DNA of 19,212 bases from Syntrophomonadaceae bacterium (GCA_003554535.1 PWGT01000055.1:1-19212); one strand, 5' to 3'. Positions 1 to 8,025 are shown, numbered from the stretch's first letter. Numbers and translations are program-made. Notes: a model not told the origin generated them from the sequence alone.

Positions 1-1086
1 ACCCCGTCCCTCTGCAATTTCTCGCAAAATGGATGCAGTAACTATATCCCTCGTTTCCAACGGATTAATAAAGGGTAATCCTGATCGGTTGAACAAATTT
101 GCGCCTGCTGACCGCACCTGTTCTGAGACTAAAAGCCCCCTAACCGGTTCCGGCCAAAGTACTCCGGTAGGATGGAATTGTAACGAATCCATATCAACCA
201 ACTCAGCACCTGCTTTATATGCAATAGCAAGGCCTTCCCCCCGAATACCCCGGTGATTAGTAGAGGGAAACCCGAGCGGGTTTAATCCACCCAAACCACC
301 TGTAGCCAAAATAACGGCTTTACTTTTATAAGTTATATAGCAATCATTTCTAAGATCATGAACTACCGCTCCTAAACAATGGCCTTTTCCAGTTATTATT
401 TTTATAAGCTTATGATGACTGCGAGAATCAACACTACTCTTTTTAAGCATTTTCAATAATAATTTCATCAAGCCTACACCAATCCGTCCTTGATAGGGTA
501 AAACCCGGTTAACTGTATGACCACCACCGCTTAATAAGCGATAACGATTGTGATCATCTTTAGCAAATTCCATACCTTTAGATTCAAGCCACGAAATTAC
601 ATTTAAAGCCTCTTCAGTCATGTTGTTTGCTAATTTTCTACTATTGGTTATGCCACTTTTCATGGTATCTTTAGCGTGAAGTATCGGTGAATCTTCTTTG
701 CTAATCGCTGCGGCAATACCTCCCTGGGCTAAAATTGTATTGGAGCTTCCCAAGTTCTCCTTTGTAACCAAAGTAATGTTTATTACATAATGAGATGCTG
801 CCAAAGCGGCACATATACCGGCTGCCCCACTACCCACTACCAAAAGATCTGTGGTTACATTGTTTGTTGAAGATGGGTAAATAGATTCTTTTTCGATTAA
901 TTCAACTAATTCAGCAGGAAGTAAAGACCCTTTATTGGAACCAAATGCTACTTCTCTTTTCCCCCTGGTGGAATAATCAGGGTGATATTTTTCTAACAAG
1001 GCCTGCCTTTCCTTTTGCTCCAGGAAAAATGGTACTTTTTCTTTTTGCAACTCGATATTATTAAAAATTTGCGCATCTTTGCCCAT
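1..1086 (-). CDS. FAD-dependent fumarate reductase / L-aspartate oxidase family flavoprotein (3' end outside window)
   Basis: Read from ATG at 1086, this frame stays open for 362 codons to the window edge, so the C-terminal part is missing. Residues 79-100 hold the Rossmann FAD motif (DLLVVGSGAAG), 115-127 the isoalloxazine-contact segment (SSNTILAQGGIAA), 259-269 an ATGGLGGL loop and 302-308 the LQFHPTG motif. These are hallmarks of succinate dehydrogenase/fumarate reductase flavoproteins and L-aspartate oxidase. An N-terminal extension of about 78 residues precedes the FAD motif, longer than in classical SdhA or NadB. A GGGGTGGA ribosome site lies 8 nt before the start, and the gene begins 15 nt after the MFS gene, so it is in the same operon. 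The family reduces or oxidises an activated C=C/C-C bond next to a carboxylate; an enoate or dicarboxylate of this pathway is a plausible substrate. The specific substrate and electron partner cannot be read from the visible part. Confidence 0.9.
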   Translation of the reverse strand, partial: MGKDAQIFNNIELQKEKVPFFLEQKERQALLEKYHPDYSTRGKREVAFGSNKGSLLPAELVELIEKESIYPSSTNNVTTDLLVVGSGAAGICAALAASHYVINITLVTKENLGSSNTILAQGGIAAAISKEDSPILHAKDTMKSGITNSRKLANNMTEEALNVISWLESKGMEFAKDDHNRYRLLSGGGHTVNRVLPYQGRIGVGLMKLLLKMLKKSSVDSRSHHKLIKIITGKGHCLGAVVHDLRNDCYITYKSKAVILATGGLGGLNPLGFPSTNHRGIRGEGLAIAYKAGAELVDMDSLQFHPTGVLWPEPVRGLLVSEQVRSAGANLFNRSGLPFINPLETRDIVTASILREIAEGRG

Positions 1087-1101
1087 CTTGTTTATCCACC
1101 C

Positions 1102-2373
1102 CTATCCCTTATTTTTGCAATCAGGAACCAATCCATATTTACCGCTAAAATAAGCAAAAATCATAGTCAAAATTAAGGAAAGCACTCCGAGCAAAACCCA
1201 GCTTGGAGCATAGGAATCATAAAAATCAGCAATCATCCCAAAGAGCGGTGGAGCAAAAACCTGGCTGGTCCGTGGAAAAATAAGTGCTAAACCGTTCACC
1301 ACACCGGTCAAATTTCCGGGCACTAACTCACTGACAGTTGTAAAATAGATGGCAATTATACCAAGGGTGCAAAAACCGAATAGAAAAACAAAAAATAACA
1401 CAAGATAGGGAGAAAAGTAAAAATTGCTTATACCAAAGCCAAAAAATAAGGCCAGGGCGGAGACAAGAATACCTAGTAAAAACAGCCCGTTACGGCGATT
1501 ACCATAAAATAGCCTTTCATTCATCAGCCCCCAAAAAGGTTGACCAATCATGCCGCCTATATGAAACAACCCCAAGCCAACACCGGCAAAAGTAATAGAC
1601 GTACCTAAATCCTGTGCCATGTAAAGAGAAAAGTGTCCTGCCACCGTGGAAAGAGTCATGCCGAATATAATACCCATGGGAAATATACTGACCAGGTAAC
1701 GATTTCTTAAAAGCACCAGGAGATCATCTTTTAATGAAGTTTTTTCAGCTTCCGATTCTTCAGCCAATTGATGCTCAGGTAATTTATAGTTTCTAGGGGG
1801 ATGGAAAAATTTAAAAATGAATATAGCTATAACTAGGGCAAAGATACCCCCGATTAAGATAGCAGTGCGCCATCCCAACATTTCCCCTAGGTAAGGCAAA
1901 ATAATTGCACCCAAAAAGCCCCCAAAAGCACCACCTCCATGTACTATCCCCATGGAAAAACTCCTTTTAGTACTTTCTGAATACTCAAGCACTCCCTTGT
2001 TTATTGAAGGGGTAACTAAACTAAATGCAGTCCCTGTAAAGAAAGCCATAATCAAGATGAGTTTGAAAACAGGAGCCAGCGAGTGGGACATCAGAAGCAC
2101 TGCCAGAGCGCCTACCCCTAAAACCAGCCCTCTTTTAGTCCCCAAATAATCGGCTATCCGCCCGCTAAAAATAGCTATACCTACAGCGCTTGAAAAATAG
2201 AAACTGGAATACAGTCCAACCTGGGTCCTTGATATTAAAAACTCTTCCTGAACAAGCGGAAGCATAGCCTTAAACCCCTGGATATTGGCATATACAGCGA
2301 TGTAAGCCGTGGAGAGAATTAAAAGCAAAATTAACTGCCTTGAGCAATTTGTAGCTTTAGTTTGATTATTCAT
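1102..2373 (-). CDS. MFS transporter, probable organic-anion carrier
   Basis: This 423-residue membrane protein has about twelve hydrophobic segments and the MFS motif-A region after the second segment (GRIADYLGTKRG, near residues 56-67). A glycine-rich stretch (VHGGGAFGGFLG) sits near residues 144-155. A polar loop of about 35 residues near 192-226 separates the two six-helix halves. Length and layout fit the 12-helix MFS families that carry organic anions, such as oxalate/formate-type or monocarboxylate carriers. Its start codon shares one base with the stop of the preceding DUF1847 gene (TAATG), so translation is probably coupled. It gives the operon a second transport system besides the TRAP uptake system. 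It may export an end product or exchange product for substrate, but substrate and direction are not visible in the sequence. Confidence 0.88.
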   Translation of the reverse strand: MNNQTKATNCSRQLILLLILSTAYIAVYANIQGFKAMLPLVQEEFLISRTQVGLYSSFYFSSAVGIAIFSGRIADYLGTKRGLVLGVGALAVLLMSHSLAPVFKLILIMAFFTGTAFSLVTPSINKGVLEYSESTKRSFSMGIVHGGGAFGGFLGAIILPYLGEMLGWRTAILIGGIFALVIAIFIFKFFHPPRNYKLPEHQLAEESEAEKTSLKDDLLVLLRNRYLVSIFPMGIIFGMTLSTVAGHFSLYMAQDLGTSITFAGVGLGLFHIGGMIGQPFWGLMNERLFYGNRRNGLFLLGILVSALALFFGFGISNFYFSPYLVLFFVFLFGFCTLGIIAIYFTTVSELVPGNLTGVVNGLALIFPRTSQVFAPPLFGMIADFYDSYAPSWVLLGVLSLILTMIFAYFSGKYGLVPDCKNKG

Positions 2374-2990
2374 TAAGTGTTGTTAAATCTTTTTCCATAA
2401 AAATAGTCACAATAGATTACCCCCAAAGGATTATGAGCTAACACTCGATCTTTATCAGCAAATACTGTGATTGGCGCTTCTGAATGTTTTATGAACAAAG
2501 TATCATGCCCTACACAAAGCCCAAGCATTATATTTAAATCCGTCTGTACTTTATTAAATAACTTGGCCTGGGCAAGAGGGTTACACATCGATTCTATGTG
2601 CCCAGGCCTGAATTTTTCGTTCTCTGTTATACCAAGCATTTCTTTAGAAAAAGCTCCTGTTTTACAGTTAACCGAATAAACTGTAAACATTTTCTGCAGT
2701 ATTTTCACTGTAGCCCGTGCTTCTTTTTTTAAAGCGATGCAGAAAGCCAAACCTAATTTTTTATATTGGGATCTTTCAGCAAAATCAATGATCTCTTCTA
2801 ATCGAGTCCACTTCTCAAAACCCAACCCCCCAGTTTTGGCCGAATTATAGGCGATTTTCCTGTTAGTTTCATTTGAAAGATAATCATCCATGAGATGATC
2901 AAAAATTTCCTGGTCTTTCATCGGACAAGTTGATGGAGCCTTGCTTTTATCTCCATAAAAACAAGCATTGACCCCACAGTTAGCACACAT
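2373..2990 (-). CDS. DUF1847-type cysteine-motif protein of unknown function
   Basis: The 205-residue protein starts with a cysteine cluster, C2-x2-C5-x4-C10-x11-C22, followed by a mostly helical domain without membrane segments. The pattern and length match my recollection of the DUF1847 family, which is presumed to bind metal and has no established activity. Further cysteines occur mid-protein (a CNPLAQAK segment and a LGLCVGHD segment), which suggests a bound metal or Fe-S centre. Three ATG codons in a row (2996, 2993, 2990) follow a GAGGGAG ribosome site. The third has the best spacing and is chosen; a TTG at 3017 is in frame but would place the ribosome site inside the gene. It lies between the aconitase X large subunit (33 nt upstream) and the MFS gene (1-nt overlap), so it is co-expressed with the pathway. 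A role as metallochaperone or redox accessory is a guess. Confidence 0.75.
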   Translation of the reverse strand: MCANCGVNACFYGDKSKAPSTCPMKDQEIFDHLMDDYLSNETNRKIAYNSAKTGGLGFEKWTRLEEIIDFAERSQYKKLGLAFCIALKKEARATVKILQKMFTVYSVNCKTGAFSKEMLGITENEKFRPGHIESMCNPLAQAKLFNKVQTDLNIMLGLCVGHDTLFIKHSEAPITVFADKDRVLAHNPLGVIYCDYFYGKRFNNT

Positions 2991-3023
2991 CATCATTACT
3001 CCCTCTCTTTTTTGCAAGCCTGA

Positions 3024-4244
3024 TTAATCCTGAAAATACCCATTTATCGCTGCGCTTACGCACTTCTCAATATCTCCAAACCAAACCCCAAAATCATTAG
3101 ATCCGGGCGCATAAAAGGCCATTTTCCCCGAGTTAGTAACCAAAGTTTTAAAACCCAGGGCTTCAGGATTACCTAAAATGGTGCATAAATCCTGTGTTAC
3201 TTCTCCCCCTGCTTTTTCAATTATATCGACGTATCCTAGTTGTTTTGCCATATACTTAATCGCCACATTGGTATGGACCCAAAAAGACACATCGCTATGC
3301 ACTCTTCTACCACTTAAATGCTCAGCTATTTCCTTGACTTGTCCAAGCGAACAGTGTGGGCAACCTATAGCAACAAAATCTACTTTTCGATCTTTTGCTG
3401 TGTTATATTTAGCATACCCCTCTTCAATTTCTACGTTACCTATGGTCACTGTATCATACTTATTCCCAGAAAAAGCCTCTCCCAAGGTCTGAGCTTCGGG
3501 TGTAATTCCTGCAATATGAAACATCGCTATTCCACCCGATGAGGCTAAAGATGCACCCAGGTAAACTAAATCCTCCATAGAGCAATCCTTAATTCCCTCA
3601 AATACAGGGATCTTATTGCCAATTAGCCTTCCTACATAATTACCCAAGGCGCAATAATCTGTGAGTTTCTTTAATGGGGTCTCAACTTTAAACATCAGAT
3701 CTCCTTTACGATTATGTTCCAAATGCAAGCCATACAACGGAGTTTTTCCTGTTAATGCCGAGGCTAAAGCAGAAGGCCCTCCTTCTCTGTTATCGCAAGC
3801 CCCGAGTACTGAATTAGTGAAAACCACTGCGGATGATTCAGCCCAGGCTATGTGTTCATTTACACGGGGAACAAAGCCGCAGTAGTAGGGTACACAGGTT
3901 GAAGTTGAATAGCACCCCATCCTCCGATAGGCTGCTTCAATTCTTGATTGGCACTTATTCCACTCTCTGGGAAAGCCTAAGTCTTTGCTTCGATCTAAAC
4001 CGACTACATTTAAGGTTGTCGGAACCCTGACTTTGGCACCGTTTTCCAACATTTGTTCAGCCCATTCCATACCAGCAACGCCATGGCTTTTGAAAGAAAG
4101 ACCGGCAACATGAGCACTGCTAACCGAAATCATTTTTTCCGCATCATAAACCTTGCCTATTGCCAAAAGGATTTCCATAGCGGTTCTGGCAGCTTCACCA
4201 TTTTCACCGTCAAGCATTCTTTTTTCACTATCTGTTAAAATCAT
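3024..4244 (-). CDS. Aconitase X catalytic (large) subunit
   Basis: The 406-residue protein matches the aconitase X large-domain family (formerly DUF521). Diagnostic stretches include STCVPYYCGFVPRVNEHIAW, ESSAVVFTNSVLGACDNREG, GPSALASALTG and the cysteine motif IGCPHCSLGQ near residue 294. Members are Fe-S dehydratases. Characterised examples act on cis-3-hydroxy-L-proline (bacteria) or mevalonate 5-phosphate (archaea). Here the catalytic and swivel parts are separate genes, as in many archaea, rather than one fused chain. The start ATG follows GAGGTG by 6 nt, and that ribosome site overlaps the stop of the swivel-subunit gene. The neighbours (PrpF-like isomerase, LeuCD-like hydratase, acyl-CoA ligase) point to a hydroxy di- or tricarboxylate rather than hydroxyproline, since no proline reductase or racemase is present. 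The substrate is therefore open. Confidence 0.9.
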   Translation of the reverse strand: MILTDSEKRMLDGENGEAARTAMEILLAIGKVYDAEKMISVSSAHVAGLSFKSHGVAGMEWAEQMLENGAKVRVPTTLNVVGLDRSKDLGFPREWNKCQSRIEAAYRRMGCYSTSTCVPYYCGFVPRVNEHIAWAESSAVVFTNSVLGACDNREGGPSALASALTGKTPLYGLHLEHNRKGDLMFKVETPLKKLTDYCALGNYVGRLIGNKIPVFEGIKDCSMEDLVYLGASLASSGGIAMFHIAGITPEAQTLGEAFSGNKYDTVTIGNVEIEEGYAKYNTAKDRKVDFVAIGCPHCSLGQVKEIAEHLSGRRVHSDVSFWVHTNVAIKYMAKQLGYVDIIEKAGGEVTQDLCTILGNPEALGFKTLVTNSGKMAFYAPGSNDFGVWFGDIEKCVSAAINGYFQD

Positions 4245-4247
4245 TTT

Positions 4248-4673
4248 TTACACCTCAGCATTACCAAACTTATCAATAATTACTGTACTATTGTCCGCAT
4301 CAACTTTAACATGGTCACCATTGGCAATAAGTTCTAAAGGGTTTTCTTCTATTTTATCGATTACCGGAATACCAGCAATAATCGCTCCCACGGCTATAAT
4401 GGTTTCGGTAGTTAAATTTATAATTCCTTTGGGACCAGTCTTGTTTTTTGCCAATTGATAAACTACGTATGATCCACCGGTACTGCCTTTTCCATAAGGA
4501 AAAACCAATATTTTACCCTTGACTGAGATACCTTGCAGTTCATGGTTGTGTTCGGTTATCACACCATTTTGGGCATTAACCCCAAAGTTAAATCCAATCG
4601 GCTGTTGGCATACCAATGCTTCACCTTCAGCATAACCCTTACTAATGGCCCTTCCTTTTAACACAACACTCAT
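4248..4673 (-). CDS. Aconitase X swivel-domain (small) subunit
   Basis: The 141-residue protein matches the aconitase X swivel-domain family (formerly DUF126). It opens with KGRAISKGYAEGEALV, carries the active-site loop GKGSTGGSYV at about residues 60-69, and has the conserved GIPVIDKI segment near 118-125. The serine/threonine-rich loop is the part that closes over the substrate bound in the large subunit. It ends 3 nt before the large-subunit gene, giving coupled, equimolar synthesis. A canonical AGGAGG lies 7 nt before the ATG. That ribosome site is part of a switchable stem described separately (4681-4755). The pairing of this subunit with the downstream catalytic subunit is certain from family and adjacency; the substrate is not. 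Confidence 0.88.
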   Translation of the reverse strand: MSVVLKGRAISKGYAEGEALVCQQPIGFNFGVNAQNGVITEHNHELQGISVKGKILVFPYGKGSTGGSYVVYQLAKNKTGPKGIINLTTETIIAVGAIIAGIPVIDKIEENPLELIANGDHVKVDADNSTVIIDKFGNAEV

Positions 4674-4680
4674 ATTGGAT

Positions 4681-4755
4681 CCTCCTCAAATATTTAGAGG
4701 AGCCTCATTACTCTCGTGGCAGTTAAACTAGCTTGCGGTTAAATTGAGACTCCTC
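4681..4755 (-). promoter_or_regulatory. Leader with mutually exclusive stems over the aconitase X ribosome binding site
   Basis: The 135-nt gap before the aconitase X small subunit holds three related segments, read on the minus strand. A (4742-4755) is GAGGAGTCTCAATT, B (4697-4709) is AATGAGGCTCCTC, and C (4681-4687) is GAGGAGG, the ribosome site itself. B can pair with A (about 12 bp with one G-U and a one-base slip, enclosing a loop of about 32 nt). Its CTCCTC end can instead pair with C (6 bp, 9-nt loop). The two pairings exclude each other, and only the second hides the ribosome site. No U-run follows, so control would act on translation rather than termination. Inside the A-B loop, a TTTAAC(C/T)GC motif occurs twice. 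I do not recognise a known riboswitch class; regulation is inferred from geometry only. Confidence 0.45.
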
Positions 4756-4808
4756 AAACTGTAAAAATTCATATTAATGCTGTGCCCCTAAAAAAACCTG
4801 TAAACTGG

Positions 4809-6065
4809 TTATAACCAACTGCGCAGTATAATTTGCTCATAGTCGTCTTCCACACGAATTAATTCATTTAACTTGGCTAACCTTTCCCCACCTTTAACTC
4901 CTGTTTTAATCATCAAAGCATTCCAGGCTAAAGCCTGGTGTGCAATTGATTCATCAAGAGTTTCTCCCGAACGATGCGAAACAACTACTTCCATGCCTCC
5001 TTCTTTTGCTACAGCTGCAGTTTTGGCTGCACCGGAAATTGTTCCCACCTGGTTTGTTTTTATAATGATCGAACCAGCTGTCTTTTTTTCTAGCCCCTTT
5101 TTTGTTCTTTCCACATTACTCGCATAAATATCATCTGCGCAAATTAAACATTTATCACCGTGACGTTCGTTTAAAGTTGCACATGCATCATAATCATTGC
5201 TCTCTACAGCATCTTCTACATAAATTAAATTATATTTTTCTATAAGTTCGGAGATAAAGTCGATTTGTTGCTCGGTCGTGCGAGTTACCCCTTCACGGTG
5301 ATATTCATACTCTTTTTTCGCCGAATTCCAGAGCCTATCTGCTGCTAAATCCAACCCTAGAAAGATTTTAACACCTTCAGTTTGGGACACCTTGTCACTG
5401 GCTTCTTTAATGATCGCAAGAGCTTCAGCATCATTCAAGTCAGCAGTCCATGCATTTTCATCGTCCGCACCACCGGTAAAGTTATAATTTCCTTTTTCTA
5501 GCAGGAACCCTGTTTCTTCATGAACTTTAAGTATTATTTCAACTGCTTGCCTGATAGTTTTTGCTCCCACTGGAACAACTAAATGTTCCTGCATATCAGG
5601 AGCGGGTCCCATGCTATGAGCACCACCACCAATTATATTGCCCAGTGGGTAAGGTAAAGTCCATGGGCCGGTCTTGTTTAATAATTTAAAAAGAGGTTCA
5701 CCTATAGCATTAGCTGCCGCTTTTATACAGGCTATCGAAATAACTGAAGAAGTATTACCACCGATATTTTCGAAATTGGGGGTGCCATCAATTTCTTCCA
5801 GCATTGCATCGATTTTAGTAATTTCTGTTGCATTCATCCCTTTTAACTCGGGTATAATCCTGCTATTTAATATATCTTGAGCTTTTTCAAGACCGCCATG
5901 GCCATAAGCAGGCGCTTCAAATTCTCCCCTGCTCCCCGGTGCTCCAAAAGGAGCAGCACACCGGCCAAAACCGTCACTCGTATAAACATCTACTTCCAGG
6001 GTTTCTACTCCCCTACTGTCAAAAATAGTACGGTAAAGTACATCTTTTATAATAGCTTCACTCAA
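4809..6065 (-). CDS. Divergent enolase-superfamily protein (enolase-like, probably not glycolytic)
   Basis: The 418-residue protein aligns with enolase from end to end: IFDSRG at 14-19, GGGAHS at 146-151, MQEHLVV at 158-164, IIIKTNQVGT at 333-342, VSHRSGETLDE at 362-372 and IKTGVKGGERLAKLNELIR at 386-404. Probable metal ligands D239 (LGLDLAA), E284 (YVEDAV) and D311/D312 (ADDIYA) are present, as are the catalytic-base lysine K336 and the second lysine K387. The mobile catalytic loop, normally SGASTG followed by E-x2-x-RD, is instead FGAPGSRGEFEAPAY (40-54), so the metal-binding Ser is lost. The VGDEGG motif carrying the second catalytic acid is rewritten as GGADDENAW (198-206). The start is TTG, 8 nt after a full AGGAGG. 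Setting among dehydratases suggests elimination of water (or ammonia) from a hydroxy or amino acid substrate. 2-Phosphoglycerate remains possible but less likely. Confidence 0.85.
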   Translation of the reverse strand: MSEAIIKDVLYRTIFDSRGVETLEVDVYTSDGFGRCAAPFGAPGSRGEFEAPAYGHGGLEKAQDILNSRIIPELKGMNATEITKIDAMLEEIDGTPNFENIGGNTSSVISIACIKAAANAIGEPLFKLLNKTGPWTLPYPLGNIIGGGAHSMGPAPDMQEHLVVPVGAKTIRQAVEIILKVHEETGFLLEKGNYNFTGGADDENAWTADLNDAEALAIIKEASDKVSQTEGVKIFLGLDLAADRLWNSAKKEYEYHREGVTRTTEQQIDFISELIEKYNLIYVEDAVESNDYDACATLNERHGDKCLICADDIYASNVERTKKGLEKKTAGSIIIKTNQVGTISGAAKTAAVAKEGGMEVVVSHRSGETLDESIAHQALAWNALMIKTGVKGGERLAKLNELIRVEDDYEQIILRSWL

Positions 6066-6097
6066 TTCTTAAACCTCCTAGCATAGTGTAACCTAAA

Positions 6098-6595
6098 TTA
6101 TTTAGCCATTTTCCCCTGCTTAATTATATAATTAACTAAACCATCACACTCATATATTTCCTTTAAAAAACATGGGGGTTGTGCTGCGTAACTTTTCTCC
6201 CCACTGTCTAGGTTTTCAATCACTCCTTCTTCAATATCAACCTTTAACCTGTCCCCTTTTTTAAACTTTTCTGTTTCTTCTACCTGAAGCACCGGCAAGC
6301 CTATGTTTACTGCATTACGAAAAAAAATCCTGGCAAAAGACTGGGCAATTATACAAGAAACTCCTGAAGCTTTAATCGCGATAGGGGCATGCTCCCTTGA
6401 AGATCCGCACCCAAAATTACTACCAGCCACAATTATATCACCCGGCTTTACTTCAGCACTAAAGCTTAAATCAATATCTTCCATACAATGCTTTTTTAGT
6501 TCTTCAGCATCACTGGTATTTAAAAACCTTGCAGGGATAATCACATCAGTATCAACATTATTATCGTATTTCCATACCCGACCCTCTAATATCAT
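6098..6595 (-). CDS. LeuD-like small subunit of an aconitase-family hydratase
   Basis: The 165-residue protein is the swivel domain of a two-subunit hydratase of the isopropylmalate/homoaconitate/2,3-dimethylmalate dehydratase group. It carries [17 protein letters not shown] at 11-27, which includes the substrate-specificity loop ARFLNT, and the serine motif [14 protein letters not shown] at 58-71. ATG at 6595 is chosen because AGGAGG lies 7 nt upstream; an in-frame TTG at 6601 would sit almost on top of it. It follows the LeuC-like gene by 87 nt and precedes the enolase-like gene by 32 nt. No leuA or leuB is present, so leucine synthesis is unlikely. Nearby isomerase and CoA ligase genes favour citraconate or dimethylmaleate hydration, but the family is too uniform to tell from sequence alone. 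Confidence 0.88.
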   Translation of the reverse strand: MILEGRVWKYDNNVDTDVIIPARFLNTSDAEELKKHCMEDIDLSFSAEVKPGDIIVAGSNFGCGSSREHAPIAIKASGVSCIIAQSFARIFFRNAVNIGLPVLQVEETEKFKKGDRLKVDIEEGVIENLDSGEKSYAAQPPCFLKEIYECDGLVNYIIKQGKMAK

Positions 6596-6682
6596 TTGCA
6601 AACCTCCTATTGATAATTAGCAACCCAGATATTAACGAGGTTACATTAATCAAGCCATTATAAGCTCACGGTTATACTGTTC

Positions 6683-7942
6683 TTAACCAATAACCTGATC
6701 CGGGTGTGTAATCTTTCCGGCAATTGCTGAGGCTGCAGCCACCGCAGGGCCGGCGAGAAAAACTTCGCTCCCTTTGTCACCCATTCTTCCTACAAAATTG
6801 CGGTTGGTTGTAGCCAAAGCTCTTTCGCCCTTGGCTAGAATACCCATGTGTCCACCCAAGCAAGGCCCACAAGTAGGAGGACTAACTACCCCACCAGCCT
6901 CTGTAAACGTGCTTATATACCCTTCATCCAGTGCCTGCTTGTAGATGCTCCTAGTAGCAGGAATAACTATAAGTCTCAACCCTGGTTTAACCTTTTTCCC
7001 TTTAATAATTTCAGCTGCTACCCGAAGGTCTTCTAACCACCCATTGGTGCACGAACCTATTACAACTTGATCAAGATTTAAATCTTTAACATCATTAACA
7101 TGCTTTACATTGGAAGGTTGATGTGGAACAGCTACTTGTAAGCCTACGTCATCCAGGTTGATTTTAAGGGTATCACAAAAACCGGCATCACTGTCACTGG
7201 TAAAGATACTGTATTCCCCGACAGCTTTATCTTTAATATAGTTTTTACAAACATCATCGACCGGGAAAAAAGCCGTTTTTGCACCTGCTTCAGCGGTCAT
7301 GTTTGCAATGGTAAACCTGCTTTCCATTGGCAGACTGCTAATGCCTTCTCCCTGAAATTCAATCGCTTTATAGTTGGCTCCATCCACACCAATTATGCTT
7401 ATAAGGTATAAAATAATATCTTTTCCAGTTACCCAGGGCAATAGCGATCCCTTTAATAATACCTTTAATGTTTCAGGCACTTTTAACCAGATCCACCCGG
7501 TTAACATAGCGGCACCTAAATCTGTAGCACCTATTCCTACTGCCATTGCTCCTAGTGCACCATAGGTGGGAGTATGCGAATCAGCTCCACCTATCAACTG
7601 GCCTGGTTTTACTAGTCCTTTTTCAGGCAATAAAGCATGTTCTATTCCCTCGTTTTCATAAAAATGAAGGAGAGCATACTTCCGAGCAAAATCTCTAATC
7701 ACTTTAGCCTGTTCTGCGGATTTTATATCTTTATTAGGAGTGAAATGGTCGGCAATTAAAGCGATTTTTTCTTTGTCGAATACCATTGGATTATTTAATT
7801 TAGCAAATATATTTACAGCCATTGATCCAGAAATGTCGTTACCCATTAATAGGTCTACTTTTGCCTGAACAATATCTCCAGCACATAATTCCGAAACTTC
7901 GCTATGCTCTGCGATTATTTTTTCCGCGATGGTTTTACCCAT
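6683..7942 (-). CDS. LeuC-like large subunit of an aconitase-family hydratase
   Basis: The 419-residue catalytic subunit carries the three [4Fe-4S] ligands C298 (VIGSCTNG), C358 and C361 (PPTCGPCLGG), with ADSHTPTYGALGA near 120-132 and the late motif TNRNFVGRMG at 379-388. Length and motifs fit the prokaryotic isopropylmalate/homoaconitate dehydratase clade, which also holds 2,3-dimethylmalate dehydratase (DmdA) and citraconate/(R)-2-methylmalate hydratase. The cluster would leave one Fe free to bind the hydroxyl of the substrate. The start ATG has AAGGAGTG 8 nt upstream. It is 83 nt downstream of the SucD-like gene. In this operon the likely reaction is stereospecific addition of water to a cis-dicarboxylate produced by the PrpF-like isomerase, giving a 2-methylmalate-type acid for CoA activation. 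That placement is inference. Confidence 0.9.
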   Translation of the reverse strand: MGKTIAEKIIAEHSEVSELCAGDIVQAKVDLLMGNDISGSMAVNIFAKLNNPMVFDKEKIALIADHFTPNKDIKSAEQAKVIRDFARKYALLHFYENEGIEHALLPEKGLVKPGQLIGGADSHTPTYGALGAMAVGIGATDLGAAMLTGWIWLKVPETLKVLLKGSLLPWVTGKDIILYLISIIGVDGANYKAIEFQGEGISSLPMESRFTIANMTAEAGAKTAFFPVDDVCKNYIKDKAVGEYSIFTSDSDAGFCDTLKINLDDVGLQVAVPHQPSNVKHVNDVKDLNLDQVVIGSCTNGWLEDLRVAAEIIKGKKVKPGLRLIVIPATRSIYKQALDEGYISTFTEAGGVVSPPTCGPCLGGHMGILAKGERALATTNRNFVGRMGDKGSEVFLAGPAVAAASAIAGKITHPDQVIG

Positions 7943-8025
7943 ATAGTTTTCACTCCTTCATTTCTTTATTAAGTTTGATACTTCCATGGTATTTAAGTAA
8001 ACCTTATAACAGATAAACTCAGCCT

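Noticed and set aside
4809..6065. Glycolytic enolase (eno)
   Set aside because: Two catalytic loops differ from consensus and no glycolytic neighbours are present; kept as enolase-like only.
6098..7942. Leucine-biosynthesis isopropylmalate isomerase (leuCD)
   Set aside because: The family fits, but there is no leuA or leuB and the genes sit in an activator-controlled catabolic operon; a hydratase of another methylated dicarboxylate is more likely.
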